The notes beneath the pieces were generated by a model. It saw only the letters and a program-made list of their open reading frames with translations. It did no database searches and was not told the origin of the DNA. Of a stretch of DNA of 64,000 bases, positions 37,301-44,408 are shown piece by piece. A program made the translations under genes and the position numbers. Each line of letters starts with the position of its first letter. Position 1 is the first letter of the stretch. Source of the DNA: Gemmatimonadota bacterium (GTDB lineage: Bacteria; Gemmatimonadota; Gemmatimonadetes; Longimicrobiales; Gaopeijiaceae). The stretch spans positions 248,001-312,000 of the forward strand of contig JAUIEJ010000001.1 of assembly GCA_030428885.1 (NCBI GenBank), read 5' to 3'.

Positions 37301-39314
37301 GAAACGCCACTTCCGGGAGATGGGCAAGGACATCCAGTCCGAGCCCTTCACCGTGGTGGGCATCGGCGACATGAGCGGCGACGTGTTCGGCAACGGCATG
37401 CTGCTCTCGGAGCAGATCCGTCTGGTGGCGGCGTTCGACCACCGTCACATCTTCATCGACCCCGATCCGGACCCCGCCCCGACCTTCGCGGAGCGCACCC
37501 GCATGTTCGCCCTGGGCCGGTCGTCGTGGGCGGACTACGACGAGAGCCTGCTTTCCGAGGGCGGGATGATCGTGCCCCGTGCGTCGAAGGAGGTCGTGCT
37601 CACGCCCCAGGCGAGGGAGGCGCTGGGACTCCCGGACGACGTGGGTCCCCTGGAAGGCGAGGCCCTCATCCGGGCCGTCCTTCGCGCACCGGTGGAGCTG
37701 CTCTGGAACGGGGGCATCGGCACGTATGTGAAAGCCTCGTTCGAGACCCACGCCGATGCCGGCGACGCGTCCAACGACGCGGTGCGGGTCGACGCCGACG
37801 AACTGCGCTGCGGCGTGGTGGGCGAGGGCGGCAACCTGGGGCTGACCCAGGCCGCCCGCATCGAGTACGCGCTGGGCGGAGGCCGCATCAACACCGACGC
37901 CCTGGACAACTCGGGTGGTGTGGCGCTGTCGGACCGGGAGGTCAACCTCAAGATCCTCCTGGGGCCGTCGGTACGGAACGGCTCCCTGGCGTCGGACGAG
38001 CGCAACACGCTTCTCGAGGCCCTCACCGACGACGTGGCCGACCGCGTGCTGCAGGACAACTGGTCCCAGAGCCTGGCCGTGTCACTCGACGAACTGCGTC
38101 AGGCGGATCAGCTCGACGAGTTCCGCGATCTCATGACCAGCCTCGAGCGGAACGGACTCCTGGACCGCACCGCCGAGGGGCTTCCCTCGCTGGAGGTCCT
38201 GGTGGAACGGGCCGAGAGCGGCAGCGGGCTCACCCGCCCCGAACTGTGCGTCCTCCTGGCCTATGCCAAGCTCTCGGTGAAGGGCGCCGTGGTGCGGAGC
38301 GACCTCCCCGACGAATCGTCGGTGGAGCGCTACCTCACGGGGTACTTCCCCAACGAGGCGATCCGTCGGGCCGGACGGGCCCAACTCGGCCAGCATCCCC
38401 TGCGTCGCGAGATCATCACCAGCCAGGTGACCAACGATCTGGTGGACATCATGGGGGCGACCTTCGTGCACCGGGTCACCCGCGACACGGGGCGGTCGGC
38501 CGACGAGGTCGTTCGCGCGTGGGTCGTGGCGTCTCGCCTCGCCGACCACCGGCGCCATCTGGGCGAACTGTCCCAGGGAGCCGGGCGCAACCTCCGCACC
38601 GCCGATGCCTATCGCTGGGTTCTGGGCCTCTCCCGGGTCCTGGAGCGCACGACCCGGTGGGCCCTCCAGAACGTGCCCTTCGAGGCCGACACCGAAGACG
38701 TCATCGCCGATCACGAGCCAGGGCTGGAGGTTCTCCGCGCCCACTTCGGCGATCTGGTGGCGGGCGAGGATCGCTCGCTCTTCGACCGGTTGGTTTCCGA
38801 TGTCCGGGGCCTGGGGGCCGAGGAGACCTTCGCGAAGGAGCTGATCACCCTTCGCTTCCTCGATCAGATGCTGGAGATCGTGCGGGTGGCCCGGGAGACC
38901 GGCGGGGATCCCATCGACACGGCCCGCGCATTCTATCGGGTGTCCGAACTCCTGTGGGTGCCGTGGCTCCGGGAAGCCATCTTCGCCAGCGCCGACGACG
39001 ACCGTTGGGAACAGCGCGCCGCCCAGGCCCTCGCCGACGACCTCACCCGCGCCCACCACCGCATGGTCTCGCAGGTCATGCGGGAGCGGGTCGCAGGTGT
39101 GGACGTCGGCGACGCGGCTCAGCGACTCCTGGAGGAGCGCCGCAGGGACGTGGAGCGATTCCGTCGACTGTTGGACGAGATCCGAATGGAAAACGAAATC
39201 TCTCTATCCGGACTCTCGGTGGCGGTCCGGGAGATCACCGTCCTGTCGGAGCGGGTGAACCTCCCGGGAACGCCCCGTCAGGATCCGGCGGCGTCGATGA
39301 CCTCGTCCACGTAG
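34353..39314 (+). CDS. gdh: NAD-specific glutamate dehydrogenase, large (about 180 kDa) type
   Basis: The 1653-residue length is typical of the L_180 class. N-terminal regulatory segments are [34 protein letters not shown] and [15 protein letters not shown]. The catalytic domain carries [35 protein letters not shown], the NAD-domain turn [17 protein letters not shown] and [18 protein letters not shown]. It interconverts glutamate and 2-oxoglutarate plus ammonia, feeding the TCA enzyme sucA found 6 kb away. ATG 34353 fits the domain; ATG 34326 would add nine residues. Its last 37 nt overlap the convergent basic protein. Confidence 0.95.
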   Translation: [1653 protein letters not shown]

Positions 39315-39745
39315 CGGTCCACGCCGGCCAGCACCTTCACCACATCGGCCTTGGCCTCCACCGAGGCCAGTTCGGTGGCGAACCGCATGAGCGCGCCCCG
39401 CACCGCTTCCCGGGTGTTGCGAGGCGCCGGGGGAGCCGGCGTGCGCTTCCGGGAACGCCGGGTGGCGGTCTTCTTCGGCGCCGACTTCTTTGCGCTGCGC
39501 TTCCGGGGAGCGGCCTTCGTCGACGACTTCTTCTTCGAAGCGGAACGCTTCTTCGACCCGGCCGCGGCGCCCTTCCGACGCTTCACCTGCAGGGGGTAGC
39601 GAGCGTGGAACTGTCGCACCGACAGATCCGCCACCGATGCGTGCTTCGCTTTGACTTTCTCGAAGAGATCGCTGGAGCCGAGGTCCGGGTTCTTCTCGAG
39701 TTCCCGCTCGACCATGGCCATCGCCTTCGCGTCGACATTCGCCAT
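39278..39745 (-). CDS. Lys/Arg-rich DNA-binding-like protein
   Basis: This 155-residue protein has three parts. The N-terminal 55 residues form a small helical domain (DAKAMAMVERELEKNPDLGS, DLFEKVKAKHASVADLSVRQ, FHARYPLQVKRRK). A 45-residue low-complexity stretch of Lys, Ala, Ser and Arg follows, then a C-terminal helix (TREAVRGALMRFATELASVE). The layout suggests a nucleoid-associated protein: a helical domain plus a histone-H1-like tail. ATG 39745 has AGGAGA upstream. It overlaps the convergent gdh stop by 37 nt. Confidence 0.65.
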   Translation of the reverse strand: MANVDAKAMAMVERELEKNPDLGSSDLFEKVKAKHASVADLSVRQFHARYPLQVKRRKGAAAGSKKRSASKKKSSTKAAPRKRSAKKSAPKKTATRRSRKRTPAPPAPRNTREAVRGALMRFATELASVEAKADVVKVLAGVDRYVDEVIDAAGS

Positions 39746-39869
39746 CTCGTTCTCCTGCCTGGTCCACGACTGTGAACCGGTGTGGGGGGGCTTGACTATC
39801 GCCCCAATGTATCAGTGACGAGTGGCATAATACAGGACGGCATGGCGACTATGTCGCGCCATGTGACGA

Positions 39870-40466
39870 CTACCCGCCCAGACGCAGGAATAGCGCACCC
39901 CGGAAGCCGTTGAGACTCTCGGGGCCCACGAGGAGGAGCGAGTCGGCGCCATGGATCCACCGGAACCCGGCCATGCCTCCCAGGGCCACGGGCCCGGCCA
40001 CCCGCACCGTCCCCACGAGCCCCGGCTCCACCACGACGAACGTCTCGGTGTCGTACCGCGTCCCCACCGCTACGGTGCGAAGGGTCGCGGCCCCGCCCCC
40101 GATGAGGAGTCGTGCCGACAGGGGCAGGGCTCCGAGAGCCATCTCGGCGAAGCCCCCCCCGTACCCGAGTCCGAGAGCGAGCCCCGAGTCCTCCATGACG
40201 GGCCCTTCGTCGATGCGACGGAGGATGCTCCAGGCCGCGCCCCCGATGCGTAGCCCGCCTCCCAGGTCGATGCTCGCTCCGAACCCCGCCTCTCCGGCCG
40301 CCACCTGGGCGAGTTCGGTGACGCCCAGATAGAGATCCACGGCCCCGGGGAGGGCTCCGTCGGAATCGTCGGCCTGGGCCCGGACGGGGCGGGACAGTGC
40401 CCCGAGGCAGAGCACCAGCGCGACGAGGGCGCGGGCGGTGGGGGCGGCGAAAGGGCGGGGCGGCAT
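39870..40466 (-). CDS. Exported Gly-rich beta-barrel-like protein, unknown function
   Basis: This 198-residue protein has a signal peptide (ALVALVLCLGALSRPVRAQ). The mature part alternates Gly/aromatic residues in strand-like stretches (LRIGGAAWSIL, ALGLGYGGGFAEMALG, ARLLIGGGAATLRTV, GALFLRLGG), with a terminal hydrophobic strand, which suggests a small outer-membrane barrel. No known family is recognised. It begins 6 nt after the DUF1905-like gene's stop on the same strand and is probably in the same transcript. Confidence 0.65.
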   Translation of the reverse strand: MPPRPFAAPTARALVALVLCLGALSRPVRAQADDSDGALPGAVDLYLGVTELAQVAAGEAGFGASIDLGGGLRIGGAAWSILRRIDEGPVMEDSGLALGLGYGGGFAEMALGALPLSARLLIGGGAATLRTVAVGTRYDTETFVVVEPGLVGTVRVAGPVALGGMAGFRWIHGADSLLLVGPESLNGFRGALFLRLGG

Positions 40467-40472
40467 CCCGTA

Positions 40473-40958
40473 TTATAGGGGTTCTCGGACGGAATGCGTG
40501 GTCTTGGCGTCGTCTTCCGATTCGCCCGGTCCCAGGAGGAGGCGACGGGCCCGGCGAGCGCGGGTCTCGGGCCGTCGGGCTGCCCGCACCGTTTCGGCCG
40601 CTTGTCTGCGTCGGCCCGGGGGCCAGCCGTCCCAGGCGGCCCGGGCCCGGGCGCTCCCGTCCAGGACGGCCAGGAGTTCGGCCGGGAGTCCCTCGTCGGC
40701 CCTGCGCAGCCGGAGTTCGACCTCGTCTCCGACGTCGACGCCCGCCGCCCGGCACTGGGGTGCGGTCAGGTCCACGAACCAGACGTCACGCTCGGGGCCC
40801 CAGCGCTTCAGGGCGCGCCGGCCGATCTCCACGCCGGCCAGGGCGACCTCCACCATGGTGGTCCCCTCCAGCGCCCACGCCTCCAGGGCGTCGGCGGAGA
40901 TGACGACGAAGCGCGGAAGGGACGGGTGCTTCCGCTCGATGACGGCGCGAAGGATCAT
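40473..40958 (-). CDS. DUF1905/YdeI-OmpD-associated-like protein
   Basis: This 161-residue protein begins MILRAVIERKHPSLPRFVVI. The beta domain contains VDVGDEVELRLRRADEGLPA, and the C-terminal helix reads AWDGWPPGRRRQAAETVRAA with PETRARRARRLL after it. This matches proteins with a DUF1905 barrel followed by the bacteriocin-protection YdeI/OmpD-associated helix. Function is unknown. ATG 40958 is only 10 nt downstream (on this strand) of a duplicated terminator hairpin, so the promoter position is unclear. Confidence 0.7.
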   Translation of the reverse strand: MILRAVIERKHPSLPRFVVISADALEAWALEGTTMVEVALAGVEIGRRALKRWGPERDVWFVDLTAPQCRAAGVDVGDEVELRLRRADEGLPAELLAVLDGSARARAAWDGWPPGRRRQAAETVRAARRPETRARRARRLLLGPGESEDDAKTTHSVREPL

Positions 40959-40967
40959 GATGGCCTC

Positions 40968-41025
40968 GAAAACCAAAGCGGCCCCACAACCGAAATCGTG
41001 GGACCCCTGATCGGGACGGCCGGAT
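40968..41025. repeat. Direct repeat copy 1 (tRNA-Pro 3' end plus terminator)
   Basis: This 58-nt copy matches 41202-41259 at 56 of 58 positions by eye. It holds the last 14 or so nt of the tRNA-Pro gene and its terminator hairpin, but not the rest of a tRNA. The spacing between copies is 234 nt. Confidence 0.9.
40969..41008 (-). terminator. Duplicated terminator hairpin
   Basis: On the minus strand, AGGGGTCCCAC and GTGGGGCCGCT form a stem with one mismatch, followed by TTTGGTTTT. It is the copy of the tRNA-Pro terminator and sits just before the DUF1905-like start codon. Confidence 0.6.
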
Positions 41026-41201
41026 GGAGCTCCGGGGCGGCTGCGCCGCTCCTCGCTCACCTCGCGGAGACCGATCGGGCCCGACTCGGGGTTGGGCCCG
41101 GGGGCCGCTCGGGTCGAACCTACGGCTCCGGTCCGCGGCTGTCGCCGCGTCCCACGTCCTCGCCTGCAGCGAGTCCGTGAATCCGTCCGTCCCCATCAGC
41201 G

Positions 41202-41259
41202 GAAAACCAAAGCGGCCCCACAACCGAAGTCGTGGGACCGCTGATCGGGACGGCCGGAT
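41202..41259. repeat. Direct repeat copy 2 (intact tRNA-Pro side)
   Basis: This is the partner of 40968-41025. It overlaps the 3' end of the complete tRNA-Pro gene and its terminator. Confidence 0.9.
41203..41242 (-). terminator. Intrinsic terminator of tRNA-Pro(GGG)
   Basis: On the minus strand, AGCGGTCCCAC pairs with GTGGGGCCGCT (one G-U) around a TTCG-containing loop, followed by TTTGGTTTT. It lies 2 nt after the tRNA. Confidence 0.75.
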
Positions 41260-41318
41260 TCGAACCGGCGACCCCCTGAACCCCATTCAGGTGCGCTACC
41301 GGGCTGCGCCACGTCCCG
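41245..41318 (-). tRNA. tRNA-Pro(GGG)
   Basis: The seven-base acceptor stem CGGGACG/CGTCCCG closes a full cloverleaf with loop ATGGGGT, anticodon GGG. TTCGAAT is in the T loop. CCA is not encoded. It has an intrinsic terminator of its own and is the only tRNA of the window on the minus strand. Confidence 0.95.
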
Positions 41319-41391
41319 TGGAAGGCAGCAAGTATAACCGGGTGCCCCGGTCCGACTCAACCCGCCCCGCGTCCCCGTGGGGATCGGAGGT

Positions 41392-42207
41392 TCAGGCCGA
41401 GACCGGCTCCACGGCGAAGGACTCGGCCCGGAGTCGGTAGCCCACTCCCCGGACCGTGGCGATGAGGTCTTCGTCGTGGAGTTCGTCGAGCTTGCGGCGG
41501 AGTCGGTGGACCGTGGCGTCGAGCACCGCCTCCGAACCCTGGTCGGTGCCCCAGATGTCCTCGATCAACTGGGCCCGGGACACCACGTCGCCCCGGGCCT
41601 CCATCAGACGCACGAGCAGTTCGAACTCCCGACCGCTCAGGGTCAACGGATCGGCGCCGTCCAGCACCTGGCGGGTGGTGAGGTCGACGGTGAGGGAGCC
41701 CAGCACGACCCTCCGCTTGAGGACCGCCGCTCTGGATTCGAGCCGACCCTCCGCAGCGCGGAGCAGCACGCGGCGCCGCAGGAGCACGGCCTGGGCCGAG
41801 TGGGGAGGGGCCACGACGTCGTGGGCGCCGGCGGCCAGGGCTCGATCCACGCCCACTCCCGACACGGCGTCGAGCAGGGCCAGCACCGCCACCGTCCCGG
41901 AACGCCGGGCGGCGGAGAGGAGGGCCGCCGCGGGTTCGATCCCTTCATCGAACCCCACCACCACCGTGTCGGGCTGGAGGCGGTGCAGCTCCCGCAGCGC
42001 CGAAGTGACCCGTCCGAACACACGCACGACGTGATCCGTGCGCGCCAGGGCCTCGGCCATGCCGGGCCCCCTGCGCCCCAGCCCGGCGGCCAGGATGACG
42101 CCGCCGCCCACCGCCGTAGGGGAGGCTCCGTTCCCGCCTACGTGCGGGTGGAACACCTCTTCGGCAGGCTCGAGTTGTGTCGAATCCAACGGAACGGCGT
42201 AGAACAT
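41392..42207 (-). CDS. OmpR-family winged-helix regulator with degenerate receiver-like domain
   Basis: This 271-residue protein ends in a clear trans-reg-C domain: LTLSGREFELLVRLMEARGD, VVSRAQLIEDIWG, LDATVHRLRRKLDE and TVRGVGYRL. The preceding 120 residues have a receiver-like alternation (VVRVFGRVTSALRELHRL, DTVVVGFDEGIEPAAALL, AVLALLDAVSGVGVD), but I do not see the usual acidic triad and phospho-Asp context. It may therefore work without phosphorylation. ATG 42207 has a strong GGAGGAGG-like site. No kinase is adjacent, and it is divergent from the tRNA array. Confidence 0.83.
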   Translation of the reverse strand: MFYAVPLDSTQLEPAEEVFHPHVGGNGASPTAVGGGVILAAGLGRRGPGMAEALARTDHVVRVFGRVTSALRELHRLQPDTVVVGFDEGIEPAAALLSAARRSGTVAVLALLDAVSGVGVDRALAAGAHDVVAPPHSAQAVLLRRRVLLRAAEGRLESRAAVLKRRVVLGSLTVDLTTRQVLDGADPLTLSGREFELLVRLMEARGDVVSRAQLIEDIWGTDQGSEAVLDATVHRLRRKLDELHDEDLIATVRGVGYRLRAESFAVEPVSA

Positions 42208-42401
42208 GGAACTCCCCTCCTCCCGGATTTCTGGGCATCGGCCCGTGGACCCCACCCCCGTTGGCGGGCGCCCGTGAAACGTCGACTCCATCGCACCCTT
42301 CCCCCTGGAAGCAAGCGCGATCGAGGTGGTATATGACTTGGACGCACGAGGCGCCCGAAACGTTGACTCGGGGCCCGTGGCGCCTCGCCCGGCGTGGGAG
42401 G

Positions 42402-42431
42402 TTGACACCCCCCGGAGCGCTTGGGTATAAT
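42402..42431 (+). promoter_or_regulatory. Consensus sigma-70 promoter for initiator tRNA
   Basis: TTGACA at 42402-42407 and TATAAT at 42426-42431 are exact consensus hexamers, 18 nt apart and 12 nt before the tRNA gene. This is the best promoter match I found in the window. Confidence 0.85.
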
Positions 42432-42442
42432 GGGGACCCTGT

Positions 42443-42516
<74 letters not shown>

Positions 42517-42519
42517 TTC

Positions 42520-42546
42520 GAAACGCCGCCTCGCGGGCGGCGTTTC
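42520..42546 (+). terminator. Hairpin terminator after tRNA-fMet
   Basis: GAAACGCCGCC and GGCGGCGTTTC form a perfect 11-bp stem with a 5-nt loop, 3 nt after the tRNA. No long T tract follows. Confidence 0.65.
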
Positions 42547-42751
42547 CTACGTGAAAGCACGTGGCCGCCTCGCGGCGGAACGCGAACGGAGTGCGCGAAT
42601 GGTGAACGTCCCGAGTACGTGGTTCGCCGGTCGGGTCCGAACGGACGCGATGCTGGCTCGGGGCTTCACCACGGCCGATACGTGGTCTAGCGCGCGCGCC
42701 CGGGCGGGAGGCAGGTGACGAGTCGACCGACGTCGACTTCCGACCCGCGCC

Positions 42752-42782
42752 CGCCCGAGCCTGAAGAAGGCCGGGCGTTTTT
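42752..42782 (+). terminator. Terminator-like hairpin directly before tRNA-Phe
   Basis: CGCCCG ... CGGGCG is followed by TTTTT. It ends 7 nt before tRNA-Phe, so it may end an upstream transcript or act as an attenuator or processing signal for the array. Confidence 0.55.
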
Positions 42783-42789
42783 CGTTTGC

Positions 42790-42862
42790 GGCCAGGTAGC
42801 TCAGTTGGTAGAGCACACGACTGAAAATCGTGGTGTCGGCGGTTCGATTCCGTCCCTGGCCA
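42790..42862 (+). tRNA. tRNA-Phe(GAA)
   Basis: Acceptor GGCCAGG/CCTGGCC, anticodon loop CTGAAAA, T loop TTCGATT. No CCA is encoded. Confidence 0.96.
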
Positions 42863-42896
42863 TGGTGGAGGAAGGTCGAGGCGCCACGGCGCCCAG

Positions 42897-42969
42897 AGGT
42901 CCGTAGCTCAATTGGTAGAGCACCGGTCTCCAAAACCGGCGGTTGGGGGTTCGAGTCCCTCCGGGCCTG
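42897..42969 (+). tRNA. tRNA-Trp(CCA)
   Basis: Acceptor AGGTCCG/CGGGCCT with one T-G pair; anticodon arm CCGGTCTCCAAAACCGG. No 3' CCA is encoded. Confidence 0.96.
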
Positions 42970-42980
42970 TTGGATGTTCG

Positions 42981-43052
42981 GCCCCCATCGTCTAACGGCT
43001 AGGACACCACTCTTTCAAGGTGGCGATCGGGGTTCGATTCCCCGTGGGGGCA
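42981..43052 (+). tRNA. tRNA-Glu(TTC)
   Basis: Acceptor GCCCCCA/TGGGGGC, loop CTTTCAA, D arm TCGTCTAACGGCTAGGACA typical of tRNA-Glu. No CCA is encoded. Confidence 0.96.
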
Positions 43053-43083
43053 CTGGCAGGATGCAGGATGCAGGACATAGCGA

Positions 43084-43157
43084 GGGGCTGTAGCTCAGTC
43101 GGTTAGAGTGCCGGTCTGTCACACCGGAGGCCGCGGGTTCGAGTCCCGTCAGCCCCG
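43084..43157 (+). tRNA. tRNA-Asp(GTC)
   Basis: Acceptor GGGGCTG/CAGCCCC, anticodon arm CCGGTCTGTCACACCGG, discriminator G as usual for Asp. No CCA is encoded. Confidence 0.96.
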
Positions 43158-43252
43158 CTCGAGAAGGTCGATGTTTGACATGGGTTCGGAGAGACGGTTC
43201 GCCGCGGCACCCCCGCGCGCGACTCCGAATCTGCAGGTCGTCGGAACGTGTC

Positions 43253-43325
<73 letters not shown>

Positions 43326-43360
43326 CTGGACCGCGAGATCGGTGAGATCTCGCCTTCCGG

Positions 43361-43444
43361 GCTCGGGTGGCGGAATTGGTAGACGCGCAGGATTCAGGAT
43401 CCTGTGGGGGCAACCCCGTGAGGGTTCGAGTCCCTCCCCGAGCA
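43361..43444 (+). tRNA. tRNA-Leu(CAG)
   Basis: Class II tRNA of 84 nt with a long variable arm; acceptor GCTCGGG/CCCGAGC; loop TTCAGGA gives anticodon CAG. Confidence 0.95.
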
Positions 43445-43486
43445 TTGTGATCCCGGATCGATGAGTCCGGACCGGAACGATGGTGC

Positions 43487-43570
43487 GCCCACGTGCTGGA
43501 ATTGGTAGACAGGCTGGTTTGAGGGACCAGTGCCGGAAACGGCGTACAGGTTCGAGTCCTGTCGTGGGCA
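43487..43570 (+). tRNA. tRNA-Leu(GAG)
   Basis: Class II tRNA; acceptor GCCCACG/CGTGGGC; anticodon arm CTGGTTTGAGGGACCAG; long variable arm around GCCGGAAACGGC. Confidence 0.95.
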
Positions 43571-43591
43571 TGGAGGTTCACCGGATAACGT

Positions 43592-43665
43592 GCGCCCGTA
43601 GCTCAATTGGATAGAGCGTTTGACTACGGATCAAAAGGTTGGGGGTTCGAGTCCTCCCGGGCGCA
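43592..43665 (+). tRNA. tRNA-Arg(ACG)
   Basis: Acceptor GCGCCCG/CGGGCGC; anticodon loop CTACGGA. A34 is expected to be deaminated to inosine to read CGN codons, which needs TadA. Confidence 0.96.
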
Positions 43666-43701
43666 TTGGAGCGGGTCGGCGCGACGCTTCGCAGCAGGTT
43701 C

Positions 43702-43775
<74 letters not shown>

Positions 43776-43789
43776 TGTTCCCGGGAATC

Positions 43790-43862
43790 GGGGCCGTAGC
43801 TCAGTTGGGAGAGCGCTTGAATCGCACTCAAGAGGTCAGGGGTTCGACTCCCCTCGGCTCCA
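43790..43862 (+). tRNA. tRNA-Ala(CGC)
   Basis: It differs from Ala(GGC) at 43253 at a handful of positions; loop ATCGCAC gives anticodon CGC. The G3-T70 identity pair is kept. The two genes look like a duplication with anticodon change. Confidence 0.95.
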
Positions 43863-43877
43863 CTGCCCACAGCACAC

Positions 43878-43950
43878 GCCACCATAGCTCAGCTGGTAGA
43901 GCACGTCACTCGTAATGACGGGGTCGTCGGTTCAAGTCCGACTGGTGGCT
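43878..43950 (+). tRNA. tRNA-Thr(CGT)
   Basis: Acceptor GCCACCA/TGGTGGC; anticodon arm CGTCACTCGTAATGACG; discriminator T. Confidence 0.95.
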
Positions 43951-43985
43951 CTGCCGGACCGCGCCACCGGTGCGGTCGGCTCCAT

Positions 43986-44058
43986 TGCCCCGTGGTGTAA
44001 TTGGCAACACGCCGGATTCTGGCTCCGGAGAGTCTAGGTTCGAGCCCTAGCGGGGCAA
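43986..44058 (+). tRNA. tRNA-Gln(CTG)
   Basis: Acceptor TGCCCCG/CGGGGCA with the weak first pair typical of Gln; anticodon arm CCGGATTCTGGCTCCGG. Confidence 0.95.
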
Positions 44059-44092
44059 CTTGGCGCGACGGTGTTCGTATCGTCGCGGGTCG

Positions 44093-44176
44093 GGAGGGAT
44101 GGCCGAGTGGCTTAAGGCGGCGCCCTGCTAAGGCGTTGGGCGAAAGCCCGCGTGGGTTCGAATCCCACTCCCTCCG
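44093..44176 (+). tRNA. tRNA-Ser(GCT)
   Basis: Class II; acceptor GGAGGGA/TCCCTCC; anticodon loop CTGCTAA; long variable arm TTGGGCGAAAGCCCGC; discriminator G. Confidence 0.95.
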
Positions 44177-44184
44177 TGTTTCAG

Positions 44185-44268
44185 GGACGGGTGGCCGAGC
44201 GGCTTAAGGCGCACGATTGGAAATCGTGTGGGCGAAAGCCCACGTGGGTTCGAATCCCACCCCGTCCG
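44185..44268 (+). tRNA. tRNA-Ser(GGA)
   Basis: Class II; acceptor GGACGGG/CCCGTCC; anticodon arm CACGATTGGAAATCGTG; variable arm close to that of Ser(GCT), 8 nt upstream. Confidence 0.95.
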
Positions 44269-44296
44269 TATGGGTTGTGTGCATACCCGGTTGTCT

Positions 44297-44370
44297 CGGG
44301 GCGTGGCTCAGTCCGGTAGAGCGCTGCGTTCGGGTCGCAGAGGTCCCCGGTTCGAATCCGGGCGCCCCGA
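44297..44370 (+). tRNA. tRNA-Pro(CGG)
   Basis: Acceptor CGGGGCG/CGCCCCG; anticodon arm CTGCGTTCGGGTCGCAG. With Pro(GGG) at 41245 this is the second proline tRNA of the window. Confidence 0.95.
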
Positions 44371-44405
44371 TGGTAGGTCCCGGGGTTCGAGTCCCGGAAA
44401 GTAGT
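44371..44405 (+). other. Orphan T-arm-like remnant between tRNA-Pro and tRNA-Ser
   Basis: The stretch has AGGTCCCGGGGTTCGAGT then CCCGGA, which looks like the variable loop and T arm of a tRNA, but it has no acceptor, D or anticodon arm. It is probably a decayed tRNA or a recombination scar. Confidence 0.5.
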
Positions 44406-44408
44406 TCA

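Noticed and set aside
41026-41201. Integrated element between the tRNA-Pro repeats
   Set aside because: Only 176 nt remain and no integrase, transposase or coding frame is visible.
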